Positions 55,495-64,000 of a stretch of 64,000 nt of DNA are shown in pieces. A program made the translations under genes and the position numbers. The first letter of the stretch is position 1, and every line of letters begins with the position of its first letter. The DNA comes from Paramagnetospirillum kuznetsovii. Lineage in GTDB: Bacteria; Pseudomonadota; Alphaproteobacteria; Rhodospirillales; Magnetospirillaceae. The stretch is from assembly GCF_003284725.1 (NCBI RefSeq), contig NZ_PGTO01000002.1:1-64000 (forward strand), written 5' to 3'. The notes under the pieces were generated by a model, which saw only the letters and a program-made list of their open reading frames with translations, was not told the DNA's origin and did not search any database.

Positions 55495-55545
55495 CGGACC
55501 GAAGGTTTGGGAGTTCGAATCTATTGACTCCTTGGGCCGGTCCGT
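55494..55545. other. Two-part hairpin with a T-loop-like segment
   Basis: ACGGACCG (55494-55501) pairs perfectly with CGGTCCGT (55538-55545). Inside, GGAGT pairs with ACTCC around a loop containing TTCGAATC, which recalls a tRNA T-loop. It begins at the glucosidase stop and could be a terminator or the remnant of a tRNA-derived site. Confidence 0.35.
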
Positions 55546-55619
55546 GCGAACGACACATCCGACCGCATGTGTCTTGAGGGGGTTAGGATCGCAGGCGGGT
55601 TCGGTAGGAGGGTTTTGTG

Positions 55620-56540
55620 ATGGCGCGTGGTCTGGTTTCCGTCGCGGCGGCGGCGGCGGTCGCAATACTGGGCGCTTGCGCCACCCTGCCCGAGGATCCC
55701 GAGGAGCGGGCGGAGGCCGAGGCCGTCAATGATCCGCTGGAACCGACAAATCGCGCCATCTACGATGTGAACGCGTTTCTCGACGAATCCATCATGGAAC
55801 CGGTCGCCCAGGTCTATTCCGACAATTTCCCCGAATGGTTCCGCCAGGCGCTGCATAATTTCCTGAACAATCTCAACGAGCCCTATATCGCGGGCAACGA
55901 CCTGCTTCAGGGCAATCCCAGGGCGGCGGCCGACGCGCTCGGCCGGTTCATGATCAATACCACCTTCGGGCTGCTGGGAACCCAGGACAGCTTGGCCGAT
56001 AGCGGTGGCCCCAAGGGCCACAAGACCGATATCGGCGTGACCTTCGGAGCCTGGGGCTTTTCGGAAGGCCCCTATCTGATGCTGCCCTTCTTCGGTCCGT
56101 CCAATCTGCGCGACGGCCTTGGCAAGGTCGCCGACAACTGGGCTAATCCGGTCGGTTCGGTGATTTCCGCCTATGGCCTCGAAGCGTTCAACAATGCCCA
56201 GATGGGGGCCGATATCGTGGACGGCCGCACCGAGCTTTTGGACCCCATCAAGGAATTGCGCCGGACCTCGCTGGACGAGTATGCCGCCATCCGCAGCCTC
56301 TATCGCCAGAATCGCGATGCGGCCATCGCCGCCTCGCTCAACGGTCAGGTGCGGCCCGGCCATGACGGCCCGCCTTCGGCCGCCGCCAGTGAGGCGAAGC
56401 CGGTTCCCGCCTCGGCGACGGTGCCTGCCGCCGCGCCGGTTTCCGGTCCCGCCTCCCCGAGCATGGAAACCGGAGCCGCCCAGTCACCCGACCCCAAAGC
56501 CGCACCCAGTGCCGTCGAATTCGTCGATCCGTCGAAGTAG
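55620..56540 (+). CDS. mlaA: MlaA/VacJ outer-membrane lipoprotein
   Basis: A 306-residue lipoprotein of the Mla system, which removes misplaced phospholipid from the outer leaflet of the outer membrane. Lipobox ILGAC is followed by DPLEPTNRAIYDVNAFLDE and VPFRQALHNFLNNLNEP-like family sequence (WFRQALHNFLNNL), GRFMINTTFGLLG, and TFGAWGFSEGPYLMLPFFGPS. The ~65-residue Pro/Ala-rich tail is extra. ATG is chosen 8 bases after GGAGG. Other mla genes are not in this window. Confidence 0.93.
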   Translation: MARGLVSVAAAAAVAILGACATLPEDPEERAEAEAVNDPLEPTNRAIYDVNAFLDESIMEPVAQVYSDNFPEWFRQALHNFLNNLNEPYIAGNDLLQGNPRAAADALGRFMINTTFGLLGTQDSLADSGGPKGHKTDIGVTFGAWGFSEGPYLMLPFFGPSNLRDGLGKVADNWANPVGSVISAYGLEAFNNAQMGADIVDGRTELLDPIKELRRTSLDEYAAIRSLYRQNRDAAIAASLNGQVRPGHDGPPSAAASEAKPVPASATVPAAAPVSGPASPSMETGAAQSPDPKAAPSAVEFVDPSK

Positions 56541-56669
56541 GGCCTCGCCGGTGCGATTCGGGCGACGTGCCGATCGGGAGCTCGTCCCGACGGCCAATGT
56601 GCATATACGAATACCCTTGAAAAATTTGTGAGCATTATACAGAGTCGCAATAAGAGTAATTCCAACTCA

Positions 56670-57101
56670 ATGAACGGTGCGATCATGGCGCTTCTGGACC
56701 AACGACAGATGGATTGCGAACGCCTCCGCGGCGCTGGCATCCGGCCGACGACCCAGCGTCTGGGCGTCATGCGGGCGATTCGCGAAGGCGGCCGTCGGCA
56801 TTTGACCCCGGAATCCTTTCACCGCGAACTGGCGGAATCAAAGATCCGCATGTCGCTGGCGACCGTCTACAACACCTTGAACCACTTCGCCGACGCGGGG
56901 TTGCTGCGTCGCGTCGGATTTGGCGAGCGCATCTGGTTCTGCACCAATACCGGCGAGCACTACCATTTCTTCGACGAGACGACCGGCCGCATCGAGGATG
57001 TTCTTGGCGAGCAGCCGCAGGTGCTCGGCGTGCCGGAGCCGCCGCCCGGCATGGAAATCCTGGGGATCGACGTGGTTATCCGGGTCGGCAAGGCCGCCTG
57101 A
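56670..57101 (+). CDS. Irr-like regulator of the Fur family
   Basis: A 143-residue Fur-family DNA-binding protein. The winged helix is GIRPTTQRLGVMRAIREGGRRHLTPESFHREL with recognition helix MSLATVYNTLNHFADAGLL. The dimerisation part has GEHYHFFDETTGRIED. It lacks the CxxC zinc motifs of Fur and Zur and lacks an obvious CP heme motif, which fits the alphaproteobacterial Irr group that responds to heme and iron. A GTG at 56628 or ATG at 56685 are alternative starts. Confidence 0.82.
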   Translation: MNGAIMALLDQRQMDCERLRGAGIRPTTQRLGVMRAIREGGRRHLTPESFHRELAESKIRMSLATVYNTLNHFADAGLLRRVGFGERIWFCTNTGEHYHFFDETTGRIEDVLGEQPQVLGVPEPPPGMEILGIDVVIRVGKAA

Positions 57102-57126
57102 GTCGGCCGACGAAAAGACTCTTCTG

Positions 57127-57193
57127 GAATGCGGCCGAAACGGCCGCGCTCCGAGAATAGGGCGCCGTTGGGAGCGCGGGCGTCCCGCCCGCC
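57127..57193. repeat. Dispersed palindromic repeat, family A copy 4
   Basis: GCGGCCGAAACGGCCGCGCTCC is followed by about 20 bases and GGAGCGCGGGCGTCCCGCCCGCC. The inner GGCCGCGCTCC/GGAGCGCGGGC core matches the other copies. It lies between convergent genes. Confidence 0.8.
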
Positions 57194-57236
57194 TTCGCGG
57201 GTCACATCGGACGATGAACGGTATAAGCATCCGGTT

Positions 57237-57677
57237 CTAGGGCCGAAGCATCGCCTCGGTCAGTCGTTGGCGGATGGCCTCGGTGAGCGGCGTCGACTTC
57301 CGGGTGGTCTCGTCGGCCAGCACGATCACCGATTCCGAGGTGCCGACGCAGGTTCCGTCCACGAACAAGCCATGGACCAGGGTGAAGGAGCTGCGACCGA
57401 TGGTCAGGGTGGCGGTGCCGATCCTGACCTCGCCGGGCCACATGATCTCGCGCAGGAAGTTCAGCACCATGCGGGCGATGACGAAGAAGGTTCCCGGCGG
57501 ATTCAGCTTGTCCTTGGGGTCCAGCAGAAACTTCACTCGTCCGGTCTCGCAAAAGACGGTGAAGGCGACGTTGTTGATGTGCCCCTGCTGGTCGGTGTCG
57601 CAATAGCGCAGCACGTCGGTGGCCCAGTGATGATAGAGATCCGGATTGGTCAGGTCCGGCTTGGTTTCCTCGGTCAT
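57237..57677 (-). CDS. Acyl-CoA thioesterase, hot-dog fold
   Basis: A 146-residue protein of the 4-hydroxybenzoyl-CoA thioesterase type. Signatures are VLRYCDTDQQGHINNVAFTVFCETGRV near the N-terminus and FLREIMWPGEVRIGTATLTIGRSSFTLVHGLF. The catalytic Asp is in CDTDQQGH. The start overlaps the stop of the EamA transporter gene (ATGA), so the two are coupled. Substrate not known. Confidence 0.85.
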   Translation of the reverse strand: MTEETKPDLTNPDLYHHWATDVLRYCDTDQQGHINNVAFTVFCETGRVKFLLDPKDKLNPPGTFFVIARMVLNFLREIMWPGEVRIGTATLTIGRSSFTLVHGLFVDGTCVGTSESVIVLADETTRKSTPLTEAIRQRLTEAMLRP

Positions 57678-58612
57678 GCATTCTCCTCGCATGGTTTGGC
57701 CGCCGCCTGCCGCCGTTCGGGCAGCATGGCATAGGCGACCGCCGCGATCACTACCATCCCTCCCGCCATTTGGCCATGACTGGGCGGGTTGCCGCCCAGG
57801 CTGGCGATGATGGCGGCAAAGACCGGCACCAGATTGAGGAACAGGGCGGTGCGGCCTGCTCCCAGACGGGTGATGGCCATGCTCCAGAACAGATAGGCCA
57901 GTACCGAACCCAGCACCGCCATGGTCAGCAAGGCCGCCCCGGACGCCGGTCCCGGCATGACCGTGGGGCTACCATCGAACAGCGACGCCAATGTCAGGAC
58001 CAAGGCTCCCGCCGCCATTACCACCGTCACATTGGCGAATTGCGGACCGGGCGGCATCAGCTTGCGGGTCAAGACATTATAGGCGGCCCAGATCAGATTG
58101 GCGCCGAGCATTTCCAGATCGCCCCGTCCCGCCTGAAGGCCGCCGACGCTTGCGCCATCCAAGATGGCAGAGGCGCTTGCCCCGCCCAAGATGACGGCGG
58201 CGACCCCGAAAAAGGCGACGGGCAGGGCGGCGAGCTGGCGGCGCGGCAGCCGCTCCCTCAACACCAAGGCGGCCAGCAGCGCCGTCATCAGCGGATTGGT
58301 CGCCATCATCAGCGACCCGTTCACCGCCGAAGTTGTCCGCATGGCATCGAAGAACAGAATATTGAATCCGGCAATGCCGACCACCCCGATCACCGCCAGC
58401 TTCAGGCCGTGTTGGCGGGCGACCACCAGCATGGCCATGCCCTCGCGCCGGACAATGGTGATGGCGAGCATGATAAGCGCCGCCAGGACGAAACGCCCGG
58501 CCGCGCCTTCCATGGGCGGCAGGTCTCGCAGCACGACGCCCGCCAAATTGAAATTGGCACCCCAGAACATGGCGGCCAGGGCGGCAAGACCGTAGACGGA
58601 CATCGCGCCCAT
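57674..58612 (-). CDS. EamA/DMT-family transporter
   Basis: A 312-residue inner-membrane protein with two EamA repeats and about ten helices. Family pieces are FWGANFNLAGVVLRDLPPMEGAAGRFVLAAL, MMATNPLMTALLAALVLRERL and AYLFWSMAITRLGAGRTALFLNLVPVFA. The start at MGAMSVYGLAA follows GGAGG by 7 bases. Such proteins export amino acids or metabolites; the substrate is not evident. Confidence 0.9.
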   Translation of the reverse strand: MGAMSVYGLAALAAMFWGANFNLAGVVLRDLPPMEGAAGRFVLAALIMLAITIVRREGMAMLVVARQHGLKLAVIGVVGIAGFNILFFDAMRTTSAVNGSLMMATNPLMTALLAALVLRERLPRRQLAALPVAFFGVAAVILGGASASAILDGASVGGLQAGRGDLEMLGANLIWAAYNVLTRKLMPPGPQFANVTVVMAAGALVLTLASLFDGSPTVMPGPASGAALLTMAVLGSVLAYLFWSMAITRLGAGRTALFLNLVPVFAAIIASLGGNPPSHGQMAGGMVVIAAVAYAMLPERRQAAAKPCEENA

Positions 58613-58863
58613 GATGGGCCTCCACTGTGCGGGTTTCCGAGCCCTGAACCATAGTCCCGGATCATCCCCGGCGACAAATGAGGTGTTCTGTGCCGATGAT
58701 GAGAAAAACTCACGCAAGATGCCTGCTTGAAACATGAATTGGCCGCGCGAGCCATCTTAAGCATAGGTTCCGTGTTCGAACGGATAGGAAGGGGCGGTGC
58801 GGCTTGTCTCCCCTCCCCGGAGTGCTAGGTTTGCTGTAAGCCGTCCAACCGAGGAGTCTCCCC

Positions 58864-59343
58864 ATGAAGGGCAAGAAGAGCGTGATTTCCCGCCTCAACG
58901 AGTTGCTGGTCGGCGAGCTGGTGGCCGCCGATCAATATTTCGTCCATTCCCGCATGTACAAGGAATGGGGGCTGCACAAGCTCTATGAGCGCATCGAGCA
59001 TGAACGCCAGGACGAGATCGGCCATGCCGATCTGCTGATCAGCCGCATCCTGTTCCTGGAAGGCACGCCCGACATCTCCAAGCGGCCCGCGCCTTCCATC
59101 GGCAAGGACGTGCCCGCCATGCTGCGGTCCGATCTCGATCTGGAACTGTCGGTGATCAAGGAATTGAAGGAAGCCATCGCCCATTGCGAGGATGAGAAGG
59201 ATTACGACAGCCGTCGCATCCTGGCCAAGATCCTGGAAGACACCGAGCAGGACCACACCCTATGGCTGGAACAGCAACTGGGATTGATCGAGCGCATGGG
59301 CCTGCAGAATTACCTGCAATCCGCCGCCGCCGACAATTTCTGA
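58864..59343 (+). CDS. bfr: Bacterioferritin subunit with complete ferroxidase site
   Basis: A 159-residue bacterioferritin subunit. All six di-iron ligands are present: E18, E51, H54, E94, E128 and H131 (one-residue insertion before the last two relative to E. coli). The heme-ligand Met52 is replaced by Ile. GAGGAG lies before the ATG. It pairs with the gene 16 bases downstream, which has the reverse set. Iron storage as a mixed 24-mer with that subunit is likely. Confidence 0.95.
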   Translation: MKGKKSVISRLNELLVGELVAADQYFVHSRMYKEWGLHKLYERIEHERQDEIGHADLLISRILFLEGTPDISKRPAPSIGKDVPAMLRSDLDLELSVIKELKEAIAHCEDEKDYDSRRILAKILEDTEQDHTLWLEQQLGLIERMGLQNYLQSAAADNF

Positions 59344-59359
59344 ACGGAAGGGACGCGCT

Positions 59360-59842
59360 ATGAAGGGCGATAAGGACGTCATCCTCCATCTGAATGCCAT
59401 CCTGCGGGTGCAGTTGACCGCCATCAACCAGTACTTCCTGCATGCGCGCATGCTGAAGAACTGGGGCTTCAAGGATCTCGGCAAGGCCATCTACAAAGCC
59501 TCCATCGACGAAATGAAGGAAGCCGACGAGGTCATCGAGCGTATCTTGTTCCTGGAAGGTCTTCCCAACCTTCAGGATCTTGGCAAGTTGATGATCGGAG
59601 AGAATGTACCCGAAATAATAGCGAGCGACCTAAAGATGGCCAGTGCCGGGCATAAGGCGTTGGTCAGCGCGATTGCTCTATGCGAAAGCAAGAAGGACTA
59701 CGTGACTCGCGACGAGTTGTCGGAGATATTGGAAGAACAAGAAGAACATATCGACTGGTTGGAAACGCAAGTGGGCCTGATCTCCTCCATGGGCCTGCCC
59801 AATTATCTCCAGTCGGCGGTGGGTGAGGTCGAGGGGGCTTAG
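59360..59842 (+). CDS. bfr: Bacterioferritin subunit with heme ligand but broken ferroxidase site
   Basis: A 160-residue bacterioferritin subunit with Met52, the heme ligand, in IDEMKEAD. Four of the six di-iron ligands are replaced: E18 by Gln, H54 by Glu, E94 by Ala and E127 by Gln; E51 and H130 remain. It would bind heme between subunits and depend on the neighbouring subunit for iron oxidation. GGAAGGGACGC precedes the ATG. The end overlaps the histidine kinase start. Confidence 0.95.
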   Translation: MKGDKDVILHLNAILRVQLTAINQYFLHARMLKNWGFKDLGKAIYKASIDEMKEADEVIERILFLEGLPNLQDLGKLMIGENVPEIIASDLKMASAGHKALVSAIALCESKKDYVTRDELSEILEEQEEHIDWLETQVGLISSMGLPNYLQSAVGEVEGA

Positions 59843-62303
59843 TCTGGGCATAGATTTGCGATCACGCCACCCGCTGGTTCTGTCGCTGCTGGTGGTCTTG
59901 GGTATCTGGCTGTCCGTCGGCTTGCTGGTGTGGCGCGATCGCGCCGATTCCTTGCGGGCCACCGGGCTGCTGACCGAATCCCTGACCCGGGTGGTGTCCG
60001 AGCGGGTGGACGGCGCCCTGCATGGCGTCGATCTGGTGCTTCAGGAAGTGACGGCGCGGCATCTGGGCCAGGGCGGCCGCGACCGCGCCGCCCTGACCAG
60101 TTTCATGCGCACCCGCTCCGTCGCCTTCTTCGAATTGCGCAATCTCTACATCATCGACGCCGACGGCATCGTGCGGACCAGCACTCTCGACTCCCTGCTG
60201 GGGGTCGATCTGTCCCGCCGACCATATTTCCAGGACATGAAGGCGGGCAACGGCCGCGATCGCATGGTGGTCACCGGCCCGATTCCCAGCGCGGCCACCG
60301 GCCGTATCGGCGTTCTGGCCGCGCGGCCGATCATCGGCCGACTGGGCACGTTCGAAGGCGTGGTCGTCGCGGTTCTCAATCCGGGATTCTTCAACGAGTC
60401 GCTGAGCGGCGTCATGTCGCCCGACGTGGATCGCTCCGTCATCGCCAATGCCGCGGGTGACGTTCTGGCGCGCCTTCCCGAGATGGAGTTCGACGCTGGC
60501 AAGTCCATTCGTTCCGGACCGCTGTTCACCCAGCACCTGCCGAAAAGCCGCTCTGGAACCTTCATCGCGGAAAGCACCTTCGACGGCAAGCCGCGCCTTG
60601 CCTCTTATCAGGCGCTGGACCGCTATCCGGTCGTGGTCTCCATCGGCGTGACGGTAGAGGCGGCGTTGCGGCGCTGGACCTTCAGCGCCATCGTGGTGTC
60701 CGTCGGCGGGGTGATGTTCACCCTGCTGGTCCTCGTCATCGCCGTGCTGCTGGACCGCCGCAATCGCGCCGAGCGCAGGGCGTCCGCCGCCCTGGCCGCC
60801 AGCGAGGAGCGCTACCGCCTGCTGGTCGAAGGCCAGAAGGACATCATTCACCGCTATCTTCCCGATACCACTCTGGTCGCCTTCAACAAAGCCTATGCCG
60901 CGTTCTTCGATACCGACGGCGACGCGCTGATCGGCAAGAAGTGGTTGGACTTCGTGCCCAAAGAGGAGCATGCGGAAATAACGGAGGCCCTGGCCTCCAT
61001 GACCGCGAAGTCCCCGACCAGGGAGGACCGCCGCCGGGTGTTGCGACCAGGAAAGCCCGATTGCTGGATCGAATGGCGGACTACGGCGCAATTCGATGGC
61101 CAGGGCAATCTGGCCGGCTACCAGACCATCGGGCGCGACGTGACCGACGCCTTCCTGGCGCAGCAGGCCACCGCCGAGCGCGAGGAACTCTACAGCCAGA
61201 TCTTCCACCGCAATCCCGCCGTCAAGTTGCTGGTGGACCCCACCACCGGCCTGATCGTCGACGCCAATGAATCGGCGGCCATGTTCTACGGCTATCCGGT
61301 CGATACCCTCAAAGGCATGCGGATCACCGAGATCAACACCTTGTCCCCGGATCAGGTGAAGGTGGAAATGGAGGCGGTGGCGCGCCAGGAGCGGCTGTTC
61401 CTGCGCTTCAAGCACCGGCTTGCCTCGGGCACCATCCGCGATGTGGAGGTCTATTCCTCGCCGTTCCATGTGGGGGGGCGCGCCTATCTCAGCAGCATCG
61501 TGGTCGATGTCACCGAGCGCAATCGCTTCGAGGCGGAACTGGCGTCCAAATCCCAGGAACTGGTCCGTTCCAACGCCGATCTCGAACAGTTCGCCTATGT
61601 GGCGTCCCATGATCTGCGTCAGCCGCTGCGCATGGTCGCCAGTTACGTCACCCTGCTGAGCCGCAGTCTTGCCGGTTCGCTGACCGCCGACCAGGAGGAT
61701 TTCATCGGCTTCGCCGTGGCCGGCGTCAAGCGCATGGATGCCCTGATCCTGGGGGTGCTGGACTATTCCCGCGTCGGGCGCGGCAATGAATCCCGCGAGA
61801 TGGTCGATCTCGGCGAGGCGGCGACGGACGCCGCCGCCAATCTCGGGCTGGATCAGCCCGACGGCGAGGCGCGGATCGAAATCCATGGCCCGTTGCCCGC
61901 CATCATGGGCGTGAAGGTCGAGCTGGTCCGGCTGTTCCAGAACCTCTTGGGCAATGCCGTCAAGTATCGCCATCCGGACCGGCCGCCGCGCCTGTCCGTG
62001 GGCTGTCGGCGCGATGGCGGCGACTGGGTGGTTTGGGTCCAAGACAACGGCATCGGCATCGATCCGCAGTATTTCGACCGCATCTTCATGATGTTCCAGC
62101 GGCTGCACGGCGAGACCGAGTATGAAGGAACCGGTATCGGTCTATCCATCTGTCAAAAGATCGTCCGCACCCATGGCGGCCGCCTCTGGGTGGAATCCGT
62201 CGAGGGTGGGGGCGAAGGTGGGGGCGAGGGCAGTCGCTTCCTCATGGCGTTTCCGGCGGTTGACGGCGTCCCCGGATTGCGCGAGCTTGTCGACTTCTCC
62301 TGA
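59823..62303 (+). CDS. Membrane sensor histidine kinase with extracytoplasmic and two PAS domains
   Basis: An 826-residue kinase. A helix ([19 protein letters not shown]) leads into a periplasmic sensor resembling a double Cache/PDC domain, a second helix lies near residue 300, then PAS domains ([40 protein letters not shown]), an H-box [19 protein letters not shown]-box [13 protein letters not shown], and G-boxes VQDNGIGID and [11 protein letters not shown]. The reading frame begins at GTG 59823 inside the bfr gene; a later start near residue 6 or 12 is possible. No partner regulator adjoins it. Confidence 0.88.
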   Translation: MRSRGLSLGIDLRSRHPLVLSLLVVLGIWLSVGLLVWRDRADSLRATGLLTESLTRVVSERVDGALHGVDLVLQEVTARHLGQGGRDRAALTSFMRTRSVAFFELRNLYIIDADGIVRTSTLDSLLGVDLSRRPYFQDMKAGNGRDRMVVTGPIPSAATGRIGVLAARPIIGRLGTFEGVVVAVLNPGFFNESLSGVMSPDVDRSVIANAAGDVLARLPEMEFDAGKSIRSGPLFTQHLPKSRSGTFIAESTFDGKPRLASYQALDRYPVVVSIGVTVEAALRRWTFSAIVVSVGGVMFTLLVLVIAVLLDRRNRAERRASAALAASEERYRLLVEGQKDIIHRYLPDTTLVAFNKAYAAFFDTDGDALIGKKWLDFVPKEEHAEITEALASMTAKSPTREDRRRVLRPGKPDCWIEWRTTAQFDGQGNLAGYQTIGRDVTDAFLAQQATAEREELYSQIFHRNPAVKLLVDPTTGLIVDANESAAMFYGYPVDTLKGMRITEINTLSPDQVKVEMEAVARQERLFLRFKHRLASGTIRDVEVYSSPFHVGGRAYLSSIVVDVTERNRFEAELASKSQELVRSNADLEQFAYVASHDLRQPLRMVASYVTLLSRSLAGSLTADQEDFIGFAVAGVKRMDALILGVLDYSRVGRGNESREMVDLGEAATDAAANLGLDQPDGEARIEIHGPLPAIMGVKVELVRLFQNLLGNAVKYRHPDRPPRLSVGCRRDGGDWVVWVQDNGIGIDPQYFDRIFMMFQRLHGETEYEGTGIGLSICQKIVRTHGGRLWVESVEGGGEGGGEGSRFLMAFPAVDGVPGLRELVDFS

Positions 62304-62316
62304 AGGAGTTTGGGGC

Positions 62317-62523
62317 ATGAAGCTCGCGGCCATTTCGTTCAACGACAATCACAGCGTCAGCATGGATGTCGAGGGCGTGACCTATATAGGCACCGGCGCA
62401 CCGCTCGCCCTGGACGACGGCACCTGGTTCCTGGAACTGCTGATCCGCACCAAGAGCGGCACCGTGGCCTTGCAACTGGTGGCCGACACGCCCGAGGAAC
62501 TGGCCATCGGCAGCTATGGCTGA
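62317..62523 (+). CDS. Hypothetical 68-residue protein
   Basis: A small soluble protein with GAAGGAG 8 bases before its ATG. The predicted content is mostly beta strands (KLAAISFNDNHSVSMDVEGVTYIG, TWFLELLIRTKSGTVALQLVAD). It starts 13 bases after the kinase gene and may be co-transcribed. Its end overlaps the oxyR stop by 10 bases. No family recognised. Confidence 0.65.
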   Translation: MKLAAISFNDNHSVSMDVEGVTYIGTGAPLALDDGTWFLELLIRTKSGTVALQLVADTPEELAIGSYG

Positions 62524-63407
62524 AACAAGGCCTTTCCCAGCAGGGTGAATTCCTTGCCACGGGCGCTGGATTTACGCCAAGCCAGCCCGATCAGCCGGGC
62601 GCCGTTCCCCGCCACCGGCCGGGTCACCAGATCGGTCCCGCGCAAGATGCCGCACTCCACCGCCATGCGGGGCAGCAAGGTGACGCCCAATCCCGAGGCC
62701 ACCATCTGAACCAGGGTTCCGAGACTGGTCCCCATCACATCCTCGCCGCGGACCGGTCCGGGCAGGGAACACGCCGCCAGGGCGTGTTCACGCAGGCAAT
62801 GGCCCTCTTCCAGTAAAAGCAGATGGGCCTGGGCCAAGTCTGGTCCCGATATTTCCGTCCGCGACGCCAGCGGATGGTCGGGCGGACAGGCGAGCACGAA
62901 GGGATCTTGCGCCAGAACCACGGTCTCCAACTCCGGCGCGTCATAGGGCAGGGCCAACAGGGCGACATCCAATTCGCCGCGTGACAGCCGGTCCAGCAAT
63001 CGCGCCGTCAGATCCTCGCGCAGCACCAGCTTCAAGTCCGGATAGGCCAGCCGCAGGACCGGCAGCGCCTGGGGCAGCAGGAACGGCGCGATGGTGGGAA
63101 TGACGCCAAGACGCATCTGCCCGCACAACGGCTTACCGGCGGCGCGAACCATGTCGGCGATATCCTCGGCGCCCCGCAACACCTCGCGGGCGCGTTGGAC
63201 GACGGCCTCGCCCAGGGGGGTCATCAGCACCTTGCGCTTGGTGCGCTCCACCAAAACGGCGCCCAGCAGGGATTCCAATTCCTGCAAGCCCGCCGACAAC
63301 GTGCTCTGGGTGGCCAGGCAGGCCTCGGCGGCGCGGCCGAAATGGCGGTGCTCGGCCAGGGCGACCAGATAGCGCAATTGGCGAAGGGTGGGCAGGTGAG
63401 TCTGCAT
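62514..63407 (-). CDS. oxyR: OxyR-type LysR-family peroxide sensor
   Basis: A 297-residue LysR-type regulator. The N-terminal helix-turn-helix is LRYLVALAEHRHFGRAAEACLATQSTLSAGLQELESLLG. The effector domain keeps the OxyR redox pair in EEGHCLREHALAAC: the first Cys corresponds to Cys199 and the second to Cys208. Peroxide would join these and switch on defence genes. Divergent from the M48 protease gene. Confidence 0.92.
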   Translation of the reverse strand: MQTHLPTLRQLRYLVALAEHRHFGRAAEACLATQSTLSAGLQELESLLGAVLVERTKRKVLMTPLGEAVVQRAREVLRGAEDIADMVRAAGKPLCGQMRLGVIPTIAPFLLPQALPVLRLAYPDLKLVLREDLTARLLDRLSRGELDVALLALPYDAPELETVVLAQDPFVLACPPDHPLASRTEISGPDLAQAHLLLLEEGHCLREHALAACSLPGPVRGEDVMGTSLGTLVQMVASGLGVTLLPRMAVECGILRGTDLVTRPVAGNGARLIGLAWRKSSARGKEFTLLGKALFQP

Positions 63408-63489
63408 GGTTGAAGTCTATCGCCCTCTTGCCCTTGGGACCAGAGTGCCTATCATCAAGAGGAATCACCCATCCGCCACCGAGGCCTTC

Positions 63490-64000
63490 ATGCGCCAACC
63501 CTCCACCGCCCTCGCCGCCCTGCTGTCGCTGTCCTTGCTGACCTCGTGTCAGGTTGCCCCCGGGACAGGCCAGTCCAACTTCAACATCATGTCGGCGGAG
63601 GAAGAGGCCAAGCTGGGTGCCGATGAACACCCCAAGATCCTCGGCCAGTTCGGCGGCGTCTATGACGATCCCAAGGTTCAGGCCTATGTGGCGGGCATCG
63701 GCCAGCGTCTGGTGAAGAACACCGAGACGCCAGGCGCCACCTTCCATTTCACGGTGGTCAACAGCCCCATCGTCAACGCCTTCGCCCTGCCCGGCGGCTA
63801 TGTCTATGTCAGCCGGGGCCTGCTGGCCCTGGCCGATGACGAGGCCGAACTGGCCGGTGTGGTGGGCCACGAGATCGGCCATGTCACCGGCCGCCACACG
63901 GCGCAGCGTTACAGCCAAGCCGTGGCGGCCAATCTGGCCACCGGCATTCTGGGCGCCGTGGTCGGCGTGGTGACCGGCGTCAACGGGCTTGGCGATCTGG
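63490..64000 (+). CDS. M48-family zinc metalloprotease lipoprotein (5' part)
   Basis: The first 170 residues of a lipoprotein protease cut by the window edge. Signal and lipobox are ALLSLSLLTSC. The M48 core begins GADEHPKILGQFGGVYDDPKVQAYVAGIG and includes the zinc motif VVGHEIGHVTGRHTAQRYS. BepA/LoiP-type envelope quality control is the likely role. The missing 3' half prevents subgroup assignment. Confidence 0.9.
   Translation, partial: MRQPSTALAALLSLSLLTSCQVAPGTGQSNFNIMSAEEEAKLGADEHPKILGQFGGVYDDPKVQAYVAGIGQRLVKNTETPGATFHFTVVNSPIVNAFALPGGYVYVSRGLLALADDEAELAGVVGHEIGHVTGRHTAQRYSQAVAANLATGILGAVVGVVTGVNGLGDL

Noticed and set aside
55494-55545. A complete tRNA gene
   Set aside because: No acceptor, D or anticodon arms; only an eight-base T-loop-like stretch is present.
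59862-62108. A 748-residue minus-strand frame inside the PAS histidine kinase
   Set aside because: Shadow frame; the plus strand encodes complete PAS, H-box and ATPase motifs.

Overview
The window is a GC-rich, densely packed chromosomal segment of an alphaproteobacterium. A Magnetospirillum/Rhodospirillales-type organism fits best (inference): there is a CcrM GANTC methylase, an Irr-like Fur protein, an NDUFA9-like epimerase and a MidA methyltransferase, and a paired bacterioferritin in which the two subunits carry complementary ligand sets, as described for Magnetospirillum magnetotacticum. No phage, insertion sequence, CRISPR array or plasmid function was seen. Most of the window is core housekeeping DNA, with small accessory pieces (two toxin-antitoxin pairs, a DUF4143 ATPase) and several families of short palindromic intergenic repeats. 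No gap between genes exceeds about 300 bases.

Layout. 0-5 kb: a CNT nucleoside transporter, thiC behind a TPP riboswitch, and a redox operon made of a 41-residue membrane protein, a cytochrome b561 fused to an SHP/DUF1924 cytochrome c, and a diheme cytochrome c. 5-7.4 kb, divergent from it: a PepSY protein, an OmpR-type regulator and a histidine kinase. 7.4-10.5 kb: class I lysS between a ParDE-like and a MazEF toxin-antitoxin pair. 10.5-19 kb: an NMO-family flavoprotein, a glycerophosphodiesterase, two envelope glycosyltransferases, XerD, a SPOR lipoprotein and an exported alpha-carbonic anhydrase. 19-25 kb: glutamate synthase (gltD, gltB). 25-34 kb: a UppP-like protein, an NDUFA9-like protein, tRNA-Leu(CAG), an RNase D-like exonuclease, then hldD-lgt-midA-pgeF-lipoprotein as one overlapping operon, and prs. 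34-42.6 kb: a GNAT protein, a PAS-PAS-GGDEF protein, AsmA, an OmpA-like lipoprotein, a methyltransferase, a TrpD2-like protein and cobB. 42.6-48.7 kb: an ABC-2 exporter, an Atm1-like ABC exporter and a receiver-pentapeptide fusion. 48.8-55.5 kb: ruvX, a DTW protein, ccrM, rnhB, the DUF4143 ATPase, acylphosphatase and a GH1 glucosidase with a Tat-like leader. 55.6-64 kb: mlaA, an Irr-like regulator, a thioesterase and an EamA transporter, two bacterioferritins, a PAS histidine kinase, oxyR, and the start of an M48 protease.

The strongest second-look items are the b561-SHP fusion with its divergent PepSY two-component system and an 11-bp-spaced direct repeat between them, the GANTC cluster over the ccrM promoter, the receiver-pentapeptide fusion, the duplicated 23-bp palindromes in front of the DUF4143 ATPase, the UppP-like protein that has lost catalytic residues, the iron-sulfur-like cysteine motif in the NMO-family protein, and the dispersed palindromic repeats, one of which runs in frame into a lipoprotein gene. 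Nothing here proves a wholly new system. All functional statements rest on reading the sequence and on memory of protein families; no database search was run.
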